Source of the DNA: Candidatus Kuenenbacteria bacterium
GTDB lineage: Bacteria; Patescibacteriota; Patescibacteriia; UBA2196; GWA2-42-15
Assembly (NCBI GenBank): GCA_012797775.1
Contig: JAAZOM010000011.1
Coordinates: 1-54,821, forward strand
Reading direction: 5' to 3'
Length of the DNA: 54,821 nucleotides
The notes beneath the pieces are model-generated. The model searched no databases. It had not been told where the DNA came from and worked only from the letters and a program-made list of their open reading frames with translations. The position numbers were made by a program, and so were the translations under genes. The first letter of the stretch is position 1; every line of letters starts with the position of its first letter. Positions 6,563 through 15,533 of the stretch are shown here, in pieces.

Positions 6563-6634
6563 AAAATATAATTATTATTATAAAGTATAATTGATGTAAA
6601 AAATAAAATCAAATTGGCTAATATAAAATAAATT

Positions 6635-6712
6635 CTGGTGGACTTACCGGGAATTGTCCCGAGATAAACTCGGGATGCCGACTTCATGTCGGCAAACCCG
6701 GAACCCGGTCCC
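6635..6712 (-). pseudogene. tRNA 3' remnant with two palindromes
   Basis: The minus strand ends CAATTCCCGGTAAGTCCACCA, a tRNA T-arm/acceptor 3' end with CCA. Upstream lie two perfect palindromes, TCCCGAG/CTCGGGA (6657-6675) and TGCCGAC/GTCGGCA (6676-6694), instead of tRNA arms. The 5' half of a tRNA is not recognisable. Confidence 0.6.
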
Positions 6713-6781
6713 TCACTTTTTCCAAAACAACAAATAAAAATACCCTTGCTAAAAAGTGGCGACTATTAATTCCCCTTGTTT

Positions 6782-6857
6782 TGGTGGACCAAGGGGGATT
6801 CGAACCCCCCACCTCGGCAATGCGAATGCCGCGCTCTACCAAATGAGCTATTGGCCC
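6782..6857 (-). tRNA. tRNA-Ala(CGC)
   Basis: 76-nt cloverleaf: acceptor GGGCCAA/TTGGTCC, D arm GCTC/GAGC, anticodon stem CGGCA/TGCCG with loop TTCGCAT (anticodon CGC), TTCGAAT T-loop and encoded CCA. It is closely related in D arm to tRNA-Ala(GGC). Confidence 0.93.
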
Positions 6858-6886
6858 ACTAAAATAAGGGTTTAAAAGTGTGGGAC

Positions 6887-6919
6887 GAATGCCGTGTTAT
6901 ACCGTTTAACTATAAGCCC
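6887..6919 (-). pseudogene. tRNA 5'-half remnant
   Basis: The minus strand GGGCTTATAGTTAAACGG followed by TATAACACGGCATTC looks like acceptor, D arm (GTTA/TAAC) and the start of an anticodon arm. The 3' half is absent: no complementary anticodon stem, T-loop or acceptor strand follows. The original isoacceptor cannot be assigned. Confidence 0.5.
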
Positions 6920-7003
6920 GAGGCCATGGCGGGCAGGTGCAAATATGGGGATATAACCAAACGAGCCAGGGGATATTAAAAATATTATCCCCTATTATCA
7001 ACT

Positions 7004-7024
7004 TTTTTACCCAACTTGTCCACA
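7004..7024 (+). repeat. Direct repeat unit 2 (TTTTTACCCAACTTGTCCAC)
   Basis: Second identical copy of the 21-base block at 5449-5469, located between the tRNA-Ala group and tRNA-Arg. Confidence 0.7.
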
Positions 7025-7074
7025 ATTGCGTTGACAAAAACTTTTTACCTCTTTATAAACAAACTCTGGTCTAT

Positions 7075-7146
7075 TCTCCCCAGTAGGAATTGAACCTACA
7101 TCTAGGGCTTAGGAGTCCCTTGTTCTATCCGTTGAACTATGGGGAG
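7075..7146 (-). tRNA. tRNA-Arg(CCT)
   Basis: Acceptor CTCCCCA/TGGGGAG, D arm with AACGGAT loop, anticodon loop CTCCTAA (anticodon CCT) on an AGGGA/GCCCT stem with one terminal mismatch, and TAGGT-TCAATTC T arm. The CCA end is not encoded, unlike the two tRNA-Ala genes. It reads AGG codons. Confidence 0.85.
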
Positions 7147-7307
7147 AGAAAATAACAAACTCTTGGCACTGTGCCATGTCTGCGAATAGATCCGAAAATG
7201 TATTGGACTAACTAAAGCATAATTTATTTTTGGGTTCTTGGCAAACAAAAATAATTTCAAAATAAAATAATTGTGTTATAATAATAATATAGAAAATAAC
7301 GGATTGT

Positions 7308-10300
7308 ATGATGTCCGAGATTTTTGGTGATAATCAAAAACAAACCCTAAAAAAAACTAACTTTGTTTTAAAGTCCGCTTTTTTTATAGCGGTTTTTATT
7401 TTATGTGGAAATATTATAGCCCTGAAAACCGGGCTAACAGAACAACTGTCAAAAATTTTTTACTACCCTATAGGAGGATCAGTGGCGGGGGAATATGCGG
7501 TGAGAATAGCGGCAGGAGATGAGCCCAACTGGAACCCCTCATACCCAAGGGTTACCTATGTTACCCCATCGGCAGACTCCTATTTCACTGGTTGCGCTGA
7601 GATCTCGGGAAACTTTGATGTGGTAGGCGTCTCTTATGGTAACTCTAGCTGTGCTCAAGCAATAAAAAATAAAAATAATCAGGTAATAATTTTTGGCCAA
7701 CTTAGAAGCGCGGTCTCTCTACTAGATGAGACACAAAAAGAGGATGATTTTGTCGATGTTTTGCCATATTTAGCCTTCAGAAGTGACGGCTACCAGCTAG
7801 CACAAGATGTGGCACCAAATACTACGGATGTTGATATAAAATTAAATAAAATTGACGGACTATCTACTGGCAATGGAAGATCTATTATTGTTGTTGGACC
7901 AAATAAGCTTAGTGATATTGACCAAATCGTAAACTACCCTGGGCTTGATCGTTTTTCTTATGCTTCAATAGATGCAGCTAATACGACGCTAAGGGGTGTT
8001 GGCGCTGGGCACGTAGATAAAAATTATAGTGCCGGTGATTATGTTATCCAGGTACCAAAAGTTGGGGGCTGGTTGGTAAATGTTTCCACAAGAAATCCAA
8101 CCTATAAAGACAATATAGCTTTTTATATTAATGATAAATACAAAAATGTTTCATCCTCTTATTTAAAATCTATAGATGCTATTTGGTATGATGCTTTCCG
8201 TTTTACCGGGGCCGAATCAGAGTTTGACAATGTGGATTTCAATCTTGATTTCGTGGCAGACACGCTGGCGGAAAAAACTAGCTCTTGGCAGGCTGGGCTG
8301 AAAGAAACATTTACCGCAGAAAAACAATATACTGGTAAAAAATATGTAATAACAAATGATGGTAATGGTGTGGTTCTCCCCAGCAGTGTAGCATCTTGGC
8401 ATGATGGTTTTATAGTTGAGTCTTGCATGTTCTATATAAATTCGTGGAATGACTATCTAAAAACACTCCAGGCGTGGAGCGATGCTGGGGATAGATTTAT
8501 CCTCTGCACTGATGAAAAATTTGATCCCTCTTATTGGACTGCTGAAAAAAAAGAGCGTTATAAAAATTATTTCAGCGACATGCGCTATGGCTTAACAACC
8601 AACACGATGGGAGATGCTTTCTATGGTCGTGAGGTTGGACAATACTACCAAATAAATCTTTGGTACGATGAGTACCAGACAGATTTGGGGTATCCGAAAA
8701 GTAAGGCACAAAAAATTAACAGCTTGTGCTTCAATGAAAAAATTGACTACACAACTTATGAACGTTGCCCATATGTCCGATTTTTTGACAATGGAGCGGC
8801 AATTGTTAACCCAACATTTAAAGATATAACAATAAAAGATAGTGATATAAAAGGTTTGGCTGGCTATGCCGGCCCATATTATAGATTTTATGGGGGGCAA
8901 TCTCCCACTGTTAATAATGGAAAGCAGTTGACGGATGGCGACCCCGTTGTTTTAACAGGACAGTATGCCGGCAATCCGGGCAAAGATGGAAAAAATAAGG
9001 GTGATGGAATTTTATTATTTAAAAAACCTGATTATTATGTAGTAGCCGATATTTTGGTCGGTAATTTTAATAATAATGATACATCTCCGGGGAGTAAGCC
9101 CGTCGAAACGACTGGCAGTTGGCCCAATGGCATAGATACTGGGGCGAAAACAAATCCTTATTTTTCACAATGGAACTGGGATGGTGATGAAGGTTGGGGA
9201 TATTTTTATACTACTGATCAAAGTGCTACGGCTACTTTCAGGCCAACCATTGGCATCGGTGGTGAGTATGAGGTTTTTGAGTGGCATGGCTGGGCCAACA
9301 ACGGTGGGGGTGGTGGGGAAGCTACAAATGTAAAAACAGAAATAAAACATGCCAACGGCACACAAAATACAACTATCAACCAGCGTGGCAACTATGGCAA
9401 GTGGAACAGTCTTGGAAAATTTATTTTTAATGCTGGTACTGATTGTTATGTAAAAATTTCAGCATCTGGGGCCGACGGAACCGTCTTGGCTGACGCGGTA
9501 AAATTTGTTTTTACCGGAAACTCCATACAACCACCACAACCACCGCCACCACCAGTTTGTAATAATAACGGTAACTGTGATGAACCTGGAGAAACAAATG
9601 CTAACTGCCCAAATGATTGCCCACCAGTCCCTAGCGGACAGTGCTATGCGGCGGATCATTTTTTAAACAGTACTTTAACTGATTTTAGTAAGTTTCATTT
9701 CAAGGGTGGCCCAGAAAAACAGGTTGATTTTCCAGATAATACTCATGCGCGCATACACCTAGAAGGAAGTATGAATAATCCAACTTCTGGAATCATTATG
9801 AAAAACGACATCCCTGCTGGCACGACTGACTTTGAAGTAAAAGTAGAGAGGTCTGGTCCGGAAGACGAAGTTGAAATTCTTTTCATGGAGGGCGATCCTG
9901 ATGCTTGTAAAAATTTTCTGATTGCCCTGCACCCGGTTTCCTTTGCCAATGCGGTCGGCAAAACAAGCCCAACTGGCTCAGCCGGACTAGGCTGCACCGA
10001 CAGCAACCAATGCAAGAGATTCTTAGAGATCCAATATTATGGTGATGGCACCAAGGGCACTAGCGCCGACAATTTGCCTGGCTATCCCAATTGTGATGAT
10101 GCAAACCCAAAAGAATTTGTCTTGGTCTCTGAACAAAGCAAGGTTGATAATTTGCTGGTATTAAAAGTGGTAAAACAAGGTTCGGTTTATGATATTTACA
10201 ATGATGACCAAAAAATCGGCACCTATACTGATTCAAAAAATCTTAATATTACCAAGGTGGCTGTGGTTAATCGCTCTAGTAACAGTCTAAAAAGTGACTA

Positions 10301-10580
10301 TGCAACAATTGGACCAATAGGCGTAGATTGCTTTACTAATAATACCAACTTAATGGCTGATCTAAACTGCGATGGCAGGGTGGACGTAATCGACCTTGGT
10401 GTTTTGCTTTCCTGTTGGCAGGATAATTTTAAAATAGGGTGTGTGAGCAGCTCGATAAGTTGTGACAAATCACCCGATATAAATATCGACGGTGCGGTCA
10501 ATATTGTTGATTTTGGGCTAATGCTTGGCTGCTGGGGCAATAATACTAGTGATAGTTGCAAGGCGCCCGTCTCGCCATAA
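7308..10580 (+). CDS. Giant secreted glycoside-hydrolase-like protein with golvesin, lectin-like and dockerin modules
   Basis: 1090 aa. An N-terminal hydrophobic segment (about residues 20-40) is followed by GGSVAGEYAVRIAAG, a motif shared with the next gene. Residues about 80-560 resemble a TIM-barrel hydrolase (AIWYDAFRF, FNLDFVADTL, WHDGFIVESCMF, RYGLTTNTMGDAFYG), closest in feel to GHL15-type putative hydrolases, but without a certain catalytic pair. Residues about 605-735 match the golvesin/xanthan-lyase C-terminal domain (GKWNSLGKFIFNAG, VLADAVKFVF). A CNNNGNCDEPGETNANCPND Cys motif, a LamG-like sandwich (780-1010) and a dockerin-like pair (DLNCDGRVDVIDLGVLLSCW, DINIDGAVNIVDFGLMLGCW; 1016-1085) follow. 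It is probably exported and attached to a partner via the dockerin. A TATAAT stands about 25 bases upstream. It is followed 27 bases later by a related gene. Confidence 0.75.
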   Translation: MMSEIFGDNQKQTLKKTNFVLKSAFFIAVFILCGNIIALKTGLTEQLSKIFYYPIGGSVAGEYAVRIAAGDEPNWNPSYPRVTYVTPSADSYFTGCAEISGNFDVVGVSYGNSSCAQAIKNKNNQVIIFGQLRSAVSLLDETQKEDDFVDVLPYLAFRSDGYQLAQDVAPNTTDVDIKLNKIDGLSTGNGRSIIVVGPNKLSDIDQIVNYPGLDRFSYASIDAANTTLRGVGAGHVDKNYSAGDYVIQVPKVGGWLVNVSTRNPTYKDNIAFYINDKYKNVSSSYLKSIDAIWYDAFRFTGAESEFDNVDFNLDFVADTLAEKTSSWQAGLKETFTAEKQYTGKKYVITNDGNGVVLPSSVASWHDGFIVESCMFYINSWNDYLKTLQAWSDAGDRFILCTDEKFDPSYWTAEKKERYKNYFSDMRYGLTTNTMGDAFYGREVGQYYQINLWYDEYQTDLGYPKSKAQKINSLCFNEKIDYTTYERCPYVRFFDNGAAIVNPTFKDITIKDSDIKGLAGYAGPYYRFYGGQSPTVNNGKQLTDGDPVVLTGQYAGNPGKDGKNKGDGILLFKKPDYYVVADILVGNFNNNDTSPGSKPVETTGSWPNGIDTGAKTNPYFSQWNWDGDEGWGYFYTTDQSATATFRPTIGIGGEYEVFEWHGWANNGGGGGEATNVKTEIKHANGTQNTTINQRGNYGKWNSLGKFIFNAGTDCYVKISASGADGTVLADAVKFVFTGNSIQPPQPPPPPVCNNNGNCDEPGETNANCPNDCPPVPSGQCYAADHFLNSTLTDFSKFHFKGGPEKQVDFPDNTHARIHLEGSMNNPTSGIIMKNDIPAGTTDFEVKVERSGPEDEVEILFMEGDPDACKNFLIALHPVSFANAVGKTSPTGSAGLGCTDSNQCKRFLEIQYYGDGTKGTSADNLPGYPNCDDANPKEFVLVSEQSKVDNLLVLKVVKQGSVYDIYNDDQKIGTYTDSKNLNITKVAVVNRSSNSLKSDYATIGPIGVDCFTNNTNLMADLNCDGRVDVIDLGVLLSCWQDNFKIGCVSSSISCDKSPDINIDGAVNIVDFGLMLGCWGNNTSDSCKAPVSP

Positions 10581-10607
10581 AAATATTTTGATAATTAAAA
10601 TTAGGGT

Positions 10608-13600
10608 ATGAAAAAAAATAAACAAAAAATAAATTGGAGTTTTTGTTTAAAGTCTTTTTTGGTGATTTTTGTTTTTATTATTACCTCAATGGTTTTACTT
10701 TATGGTTCGGGAATAACTGATCGGCTATCAAATTGTTTTTATGTAGAACAATATGGTGAAGTGGCTGGAGAATATAGTGTAAGGATGGCGGCAACACAAG
10801 TGAATACGCTAGCTATAAATCAAAATAATTTTACCATTAACGGACAAACATCTTTTCTTTTGGGGGCTTCCGTTTTCGATGCTATAAATTGGGACGAGAC
10901 AAAAATGGTTTCTGATTTGGATTATCTGGCACAAAATAATTATAATCTGATCCGTGTTTGGGCTGATTGGCAGTGGCAGGATGGGACTCAAAATAGTTCA
11001 CGTAATAGTACTGTATATGATACGACAAAAAAGGATGGCTCTCTAGACACAATAAAAATTGAAAAACTCAAAAGAATAATAGACGCGGCAAAGACCAGGG
11101 GAATTATAGTTGACTTGGTTATTACTGATTTTAATCCATCTTATTATGTAGATGGAGAGTCCTTACAAAGTTTGTTGTCAAAACACCAAAAAGCGGCTAC
11201 CAACATAACCACTGCCTTACAAGGAAAACCAAATTTGTTTTTTGATTTAATGAACGAGCATGATAATAATGGCAGTAGCTCTTATCTGCCTTTCCCTAGT
11301 CATGATGACATAAAAAAAATCGCCGAAGCTGTGCGAGCGGCTGACGGCTCTAGATATATTACTGTTTCCAACCGAGGCAATACATCTATGGTACAAACAC
11401 AAATAGTTGATGAGTTATCAAAAACCAATAACCCTTTTTATACCCCACATTTTAGCAGAACCTCCGACTGGTGGAGTAGTACAGGAGAGAGAATCGGGGC
11501 TGTTAAAACTATTTTAAATAATATGTCCCCAGTAAGGAATATTCCCATCTACCTGCAAGAAGAACAAAATTTTGGCGATGATCCTACACAGAGCCACTTT
11601 GTAGAGGCGGCCAAACAAGCCAAAAATAACAATGCGGCGGGGTGGGTCTTCCATCAAACCGCTGGCTTTGATCTAAAAAATAGCAAATCATTTAAAGACC
11701 AGCTCGGTGATAATGGGAGAGCAACCCTTGAAGCTATTGGAGCGGCTGTGGGGACTCCAGGCGGGCCGACTGGAGATTGTAATATAAAAACAGATGTGAA
11801 TTTTTGGTCTGTTTCTAATGGTAATGACTTCAAAGAAATACCTATTTGTAATAGTTCTCAGGCTGGGTATGTTGAGTTTGAGGTTTCTGGAATAAGTCTT
11901 GATAATATGCCACTAAAAACTGGTTATTCTGTTTTTACGATTTTGGATAAAAGCGGAGTTAACAACCCCTATGAAACAAGCCAAAATCCAAATTATATAA
12001 CACTAAAAATCTTGGGACAAGGATATGGTGGGGAGTATCCAGGAATGATTCATTATCGATCAAATATAAACAACACTTGTGATTATATGCAATGCCATCA
12101 TGAAAATGATGGGGTAAAGGGCTCAAGGTGTAGCGATGACACTGACTCCCCCTCTGATCAGTGCCCACCGGCGTGGGAATGGTACGGTGATTTTCCTTAC
12201 GAACCATGGGAAAATAAAACCCACAAATTTAGAATAGAGTGGGGCGCGGGAAGCAACAACAAACATTTGATTTATAAATATTGGTCCAACGGCACTTGGC
12301 AAACATTAAAAGATTGGGATCCTGGCCAAATAACCAATGCAAAATATCAAAACTTTGGCTGGCTAGCAGATAATATGGTTTTAAGATTGGGCAATAGTAC
12401 AATGTACCCGGGTATAAAGGGGTCTATATATAAAAACATAACAGTAAAAACAACCAGCCCCGGCACTACCCCAAAAAAATGCGTGGCTGATTTGGCTGGG
12501 AAAATTTGCCAACCAAATCAGACCTGCTCGACTGGGAACTTTGCTACGGCTAGTGATACAAATTATTGTTGCGTGGGCGGGACGTGTCAGGGTGGCTGCT
12601 CAGCCGGCTACTCTTATTGCAAGCTGGGGAAAATGTGCGCGAGTGATCGATGGTATTATAATACGCCAACAACCGAATGCTGCGCCACGAATTGCATGAC
12701 AATGCCAAGAATAAGTAATTTCCCTGTCCAACTACCTCCTTATTTAAATACTGATAAATCAAAATATGATTTGAATATTGGCACAGCCGACAATCAAGTT
12801 GATTTGTTTATAAATTATAATACAACGCTACAAAACAATGCATTGGCTCCTTTGAGCCAAATACTAATAACCCCAGCTTCCCCGGTGCCGAGTGCCCCAA
12901 CAAATGAAAAAGTAATAAAGGCCTACAATTTTGGTTTGGGTGGGGCGCAATTTGATCCACCAATAAAATTGGCCTTTAATTATACCAACGCAGAAATGAC
13001 CGGGATTGTCGAAAGTAGTTTATATATCGGACTGTGGGATAGCGGTAATAATAAATGGATAAAACAAACAACTAGCTTGGACCAAGCAAATAATAAAGCC
13101 GAGGCACAAATCTCTCATTTTTCTATCTATGGATTACTGGGAGGATTGCTTTGTGGTAATGGTACTTGTGACACTGGGGAAAATAGTATAAATTGCCCGG
13201 CTGATTGTCCACCTACTCCCCAAATTAATTGTGGAAATGGGATCTGCGAGGGTGGCGAGACAAATGCCAATTGCCCGGCTGACTGCCCGACAGGCGGTGG
13301 CTCGGCAGATTTGATAAAAATAGATGACAACGCTAGGAATCCAGCCGTGGTAGTCGATAGTATGGGAAACCTACATGTGGCATACGACTGTGTTAGCGCT
13401 GGTGGAGTTTGTTATAGAAAAATTTATCAGGAAATGGGACAAATCAAAAAGGGCCCGGTAATACCCCTAGCCTCTGGGACCAATGACCCAAGGGTTGGGA
13501 TAACAGATGGCGACCAGATACATATCGTCACTGCAGTCAAATATATAGTCATTGAACCAGACGGGACCATAATAAAAAAGGATTTGCCCGCCTTAAATAG

Positions 13601-14993
13601 CCCAAGGCTGGCGTTAAGTACAAAAAACCCTGGGGAGGCATATGTTCTGTATCGGGAGACTGATCGTTATGGGGCTATAAAAATGAAAAAGATAAAGGCC
13701 TCTGGTGGTACTATTAGTGAGGAGGCAACAATAACAGTAAATGATAAATGTTCAAAACCACAAATGCCAGGAAATGTTGTGGTTGACAAGGATGATGTCG
13801 TCCATTTGACCTGGCGTCAATTTGGAGATAGTGACTCGATTTGTCCGGGGAGAAATGTCCAATATATACAATACAAAAATAATTCTTTCGTAAACAAGAA
13901 AGAGATTTTTGGCGCCACTAGCGATTATACCGACATGGAACTAAATGAAGCAACTGGAGAATTTCATATGATTGCAACTACCCCCCAAGGCACCTGTGGC
14001 TTGGCTTATCGCACAATGGATATGGGTGGCAACTTAAGCCCAATATATTATCTATATTTACCTTATGGTATAACCTATGCTTGCACCAAGCCGGCTGGAG
14101 AAACGGCCAGCTATATAATAAGCGGTGCGGCGGACAGGCGTGGTGAGGCGAATATTACTGCTCCGTATATGTCTTTTGAAAATGATGGAAAATTACACAT
14201 TGCTTTTATTGGTGCTGGCACACAAATAAGACCAGACACCATAGAAGATGCACTAAAAAATGTTTATTGGGAGGTAGATAATATAGACCCCAATAGTATG
14301 CCAGTGCCAAATTCTTCTGACCTAGAGCAACTAAAGGCCAGGTGGCTTTCTCAAAACTCCGGCAAGACAACTAATGATTATATAGAAATGTTGAATGAAG
14401 AAATTTTTTGTTGGAATAATCCTGCCTCCTATTTATCAGCAAAAGGATGCTATTATTATACTGCTTATCATACTGTTTTGGATAAAGCGACCCTGAAGTC
14501 AGACACGCCTCCTGGTGGGGATGCCCCAAACAATATCCCAACTCCGGAAAAATTTACTCCAGAAAGAACAAAAGAAAGCGACCAGGGGAGCGATGCGAGC
14601 AATCCAATCATTGACAAGGCCTGGAATCAGGGAGTGTTTATGGTTTTTGAAGATGATTATGAAAATCCAAAATTTAATATTTATCTAAAAGCGGTGGGTG
14701 GAGCTGTGATCGGCATACCACAAATGAAAGCTGATCTAAACTGCAGCGGCAAGGTGGATGTGGTAGATCTTGGTATTTTGATGTCTTGCTGGGGAAATAA
14801 TTATGATCAATACAGTCCTCAATCCTGTGCCTTGGGGGCTAATATAAAAGCTGCTTGCAAAAGGCCTATAAATATTGATGGCCTAACAGGCTCTGATGGT
14901 AAAGAAACTATTGATATTAGTGATTTTTCAATTATGATGGGCTGTTGGGGGGTAAATAATAGCCCCCAATGTTTCGCTGTTATTGGTCCGTAA
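10608..14993 (+). CDS. Giant secreted GH5-like hydrolase with Cys-rich repeats, propeller-like region and dockerin
   Basis: 1461 aa. Signal/anchor (about 15-35), then GEVAGEYSVRMAAT as in the gene upstream. Residues about 60-390 form a GH5-like TIM barrel: NNYNLIRVWADWQWQDG, LFFDLMNEHDN with the acid/base Glu after Asn (E217), and IPIYLQEEQNFG with the expected nucleophile Glu (E318 or E319), WVFHQTAGF last strand. Next come a beta domain with LPPAWEWYGD-like segments, a Cys-rich stretch (about 622-700), two CGNGxCDxGExxxNCPxDCP repeats (about 845-895), a propeller-like region with VVDxxGNLHVAY/VVDKDDVVHLTW repeats (about 905-1260) and a two-repeat dockerin (DLNCSGKVDVVDLGILMSCW). Likely acts on glycans outside the cell together with the previous protein. 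Confidence 0.8.
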   Translation: MKKNKQKINWSFCLKSFLVIFVFIITSMVLLYGSGITDRLSNCFYVEQYGEVAGEYSVRMAATQVNTLAINQNNFTINGQTSFLLGASVFDAINWDETKMVSDLDYLAQNNYNLIRVWADWQWQDGTQNSSRNSTVYDTTKKDGSLDTIKIEKLKRIIDAAKTRGIIVDLVITDFNPSYYVDGESLQSLLSKHQKAATNITTALQGKPNLFFDLMNEHDNNGSSSYLPFPSHDDIKKIAEAVRAADGSRYITVSNRGNTSMVQTQIVDELSKTNNPFYTPHFSRTSDWWSSTGERIGAVKTILNNMSPVRNIPIYLQEEQNFGDDPTQSHFVEAAKQAKNNNAAGWVFHQTAGFDLKNSKSFKDQLGDNGRATLEAIGAAVGTPGGPTGDCNIKTDVNFWSVSNGNDFKEIPICNSSQAGYVEFEVSGISLDNMPLKTGYSVFTILDKSGVNNPYETSQNPNYITLKILGQGYGGEYPGMIHYRSNINNTCDYMQCHHENDGVKGSRCSDDTDSPSDQCPPAWEWYGDFPYEPWENKTHKFRIEWGAGSNNKHLIYKYWSNGTWQTLKDWDPGQITNAKYQNFGWLADNMVLRLGNSTMYPGIKGSIYKNITVKTTSPGTTPKKCVADLAGKICQPNQTCSTGNFATASDTNYCCVGGTCQGGCSAGYSYCKLGKMCASDRWYYNTPTTECCATNCMTMPRISNFPVQLPPYLNTDKSKYDLNIGTADNQVDLFINYNTTLQNNALAPLSQILITPASPVPSAPTNEKVIKAYNFGLGGAQFDPPIKLAFNYTNAEMTGIVESSLYIGLWDSGNNKWIKQTTSLDQANNKAEAQISHFSIYGLLGGLLCGNGTCDTGENSINCPADCPPTPQINCGNGICEGGETNANCPADCPTGGGSADLIKIDDNARNPAVVVDSMGNLHVAYDCVSAGGVCYRKIYQEMGQIKKGPVIPLASGTNDPRVGITDGDQIHIVTAVKYIVIEPDGTIIKKDLPALNSPRLALSTKNPGEAYVLYRETDRYGAIKMKKIKASGGTISEEATITVNDKCSKPQMPGNVVVDKDDVVHLTWRQFGDSDSICPGRNVQYIQYKNNSFVNKKEIFGATSDYTDMELNEATGEFHMIATTPQGTCGLAYRTMDMGGNLSPIYYLYLPYGITYACTKPAGETASYIISGAADRRGEANITAPYMSFENDGKLHIAFIGAGTQIRPDTIEDALKNVYWEVDNIDPNSMPVPNSSDLEQLKARWLSQNSGKTTNDYIEMLNEEIFCWNNPASYLSAKGCYYYTAYHTVLDKATLKSDTPPGGDAPNNIPTPEKFTPERTKESDQGSDASNPIIDKAWNQGVFMVFEDDYENPKFNIYLKAVGGAVIGIPQMKADLNCSGKVDVVDLGILMSCWGNNYDQYSPQSCALGANIKAACKRPINIDGLTGSDGKETIDISDFSIMMGCWGVNNSPQCFAVIGP

Positions 14994-15122
14994 TTTTTGA
15001 TAAAAATAGCAAAAATTGGCCAAAAAAATCTGGTCAATTTTTGTTTTATGTGGGGCTTTACAATGAGCCCTAAAAATATTAAGCTAACTATAAGATTATT
15101 ATTAATTCATGCTATAAAATAT

Positions 15123-15521
15123 ATGTTTGGCAAAAATCAATCCATGGAAAACGATAGCTCGGCTATAGACACAATTATTGGGCCTTCTGTCAGCGTAGAG
15201 GGAAACTTCAAGGGTGAGGGTAATATTGTAGTAGAGGGTGAAGTAAAGGGTAGTTTAAAAACAAAGGGGTATTTAAAGGCATCAGAGTCATCTGTAATTG
15301 TGGCCAATATCTCGGCTGGTGATGCGGAAATTGCCGGACAATTGGTTGGAAACATAAAAGTAAGGGGCATCTTGGATATAAAGAATACCGCATCTGTTCA
15401 GGGCGACATAGAAGCACAGGGGATCTCTGTGGCCAACGGAGCAATAATAAATGGTAATCTAAAAATGAAGTCCATACAGGGAGAGAAAGACATAGCCACA
15501 GAGGAACAAAACAATAATTAA
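15123..15521 (+). CDS. Bactofilin (polymer-forming cytoskeletal protein)
   Basis: DUF583 right-handed beta-helix protein. IGPSVSVEGNFKGEGNIVVEGEVKGSLKTKGYLKASESSVIVANISAGDAEIAGQLVGNIKVRG shows the regular G-x-(V/I)-x-G spacing of bactofilins, which assemble into membrane-associated filaments that scaffold cell wall enzymes. The frame is open from 14997, but the ATG at 15123 (MFGKNQSMENDSSAIDTIIG) is the usual family start, giving 132 aa. It sits between the secreted hydrolases and the lipid-kinase-like gene on the same strand. Confidence 0.88.
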   Translation: MFGKNQSMENDSSAIDTIIGPSVSVEGNFKGEGNIVVEGEVKGSLKTKGYLKASESSVIVANISAGDAEIAGQLVGNIKVRGILDIKNTASVQGDIEAQGISVANGAIINGNLKMKSIQGEKDIATEEQNNN

Positions 15522-15533
15522 TTTTTTAGAACG

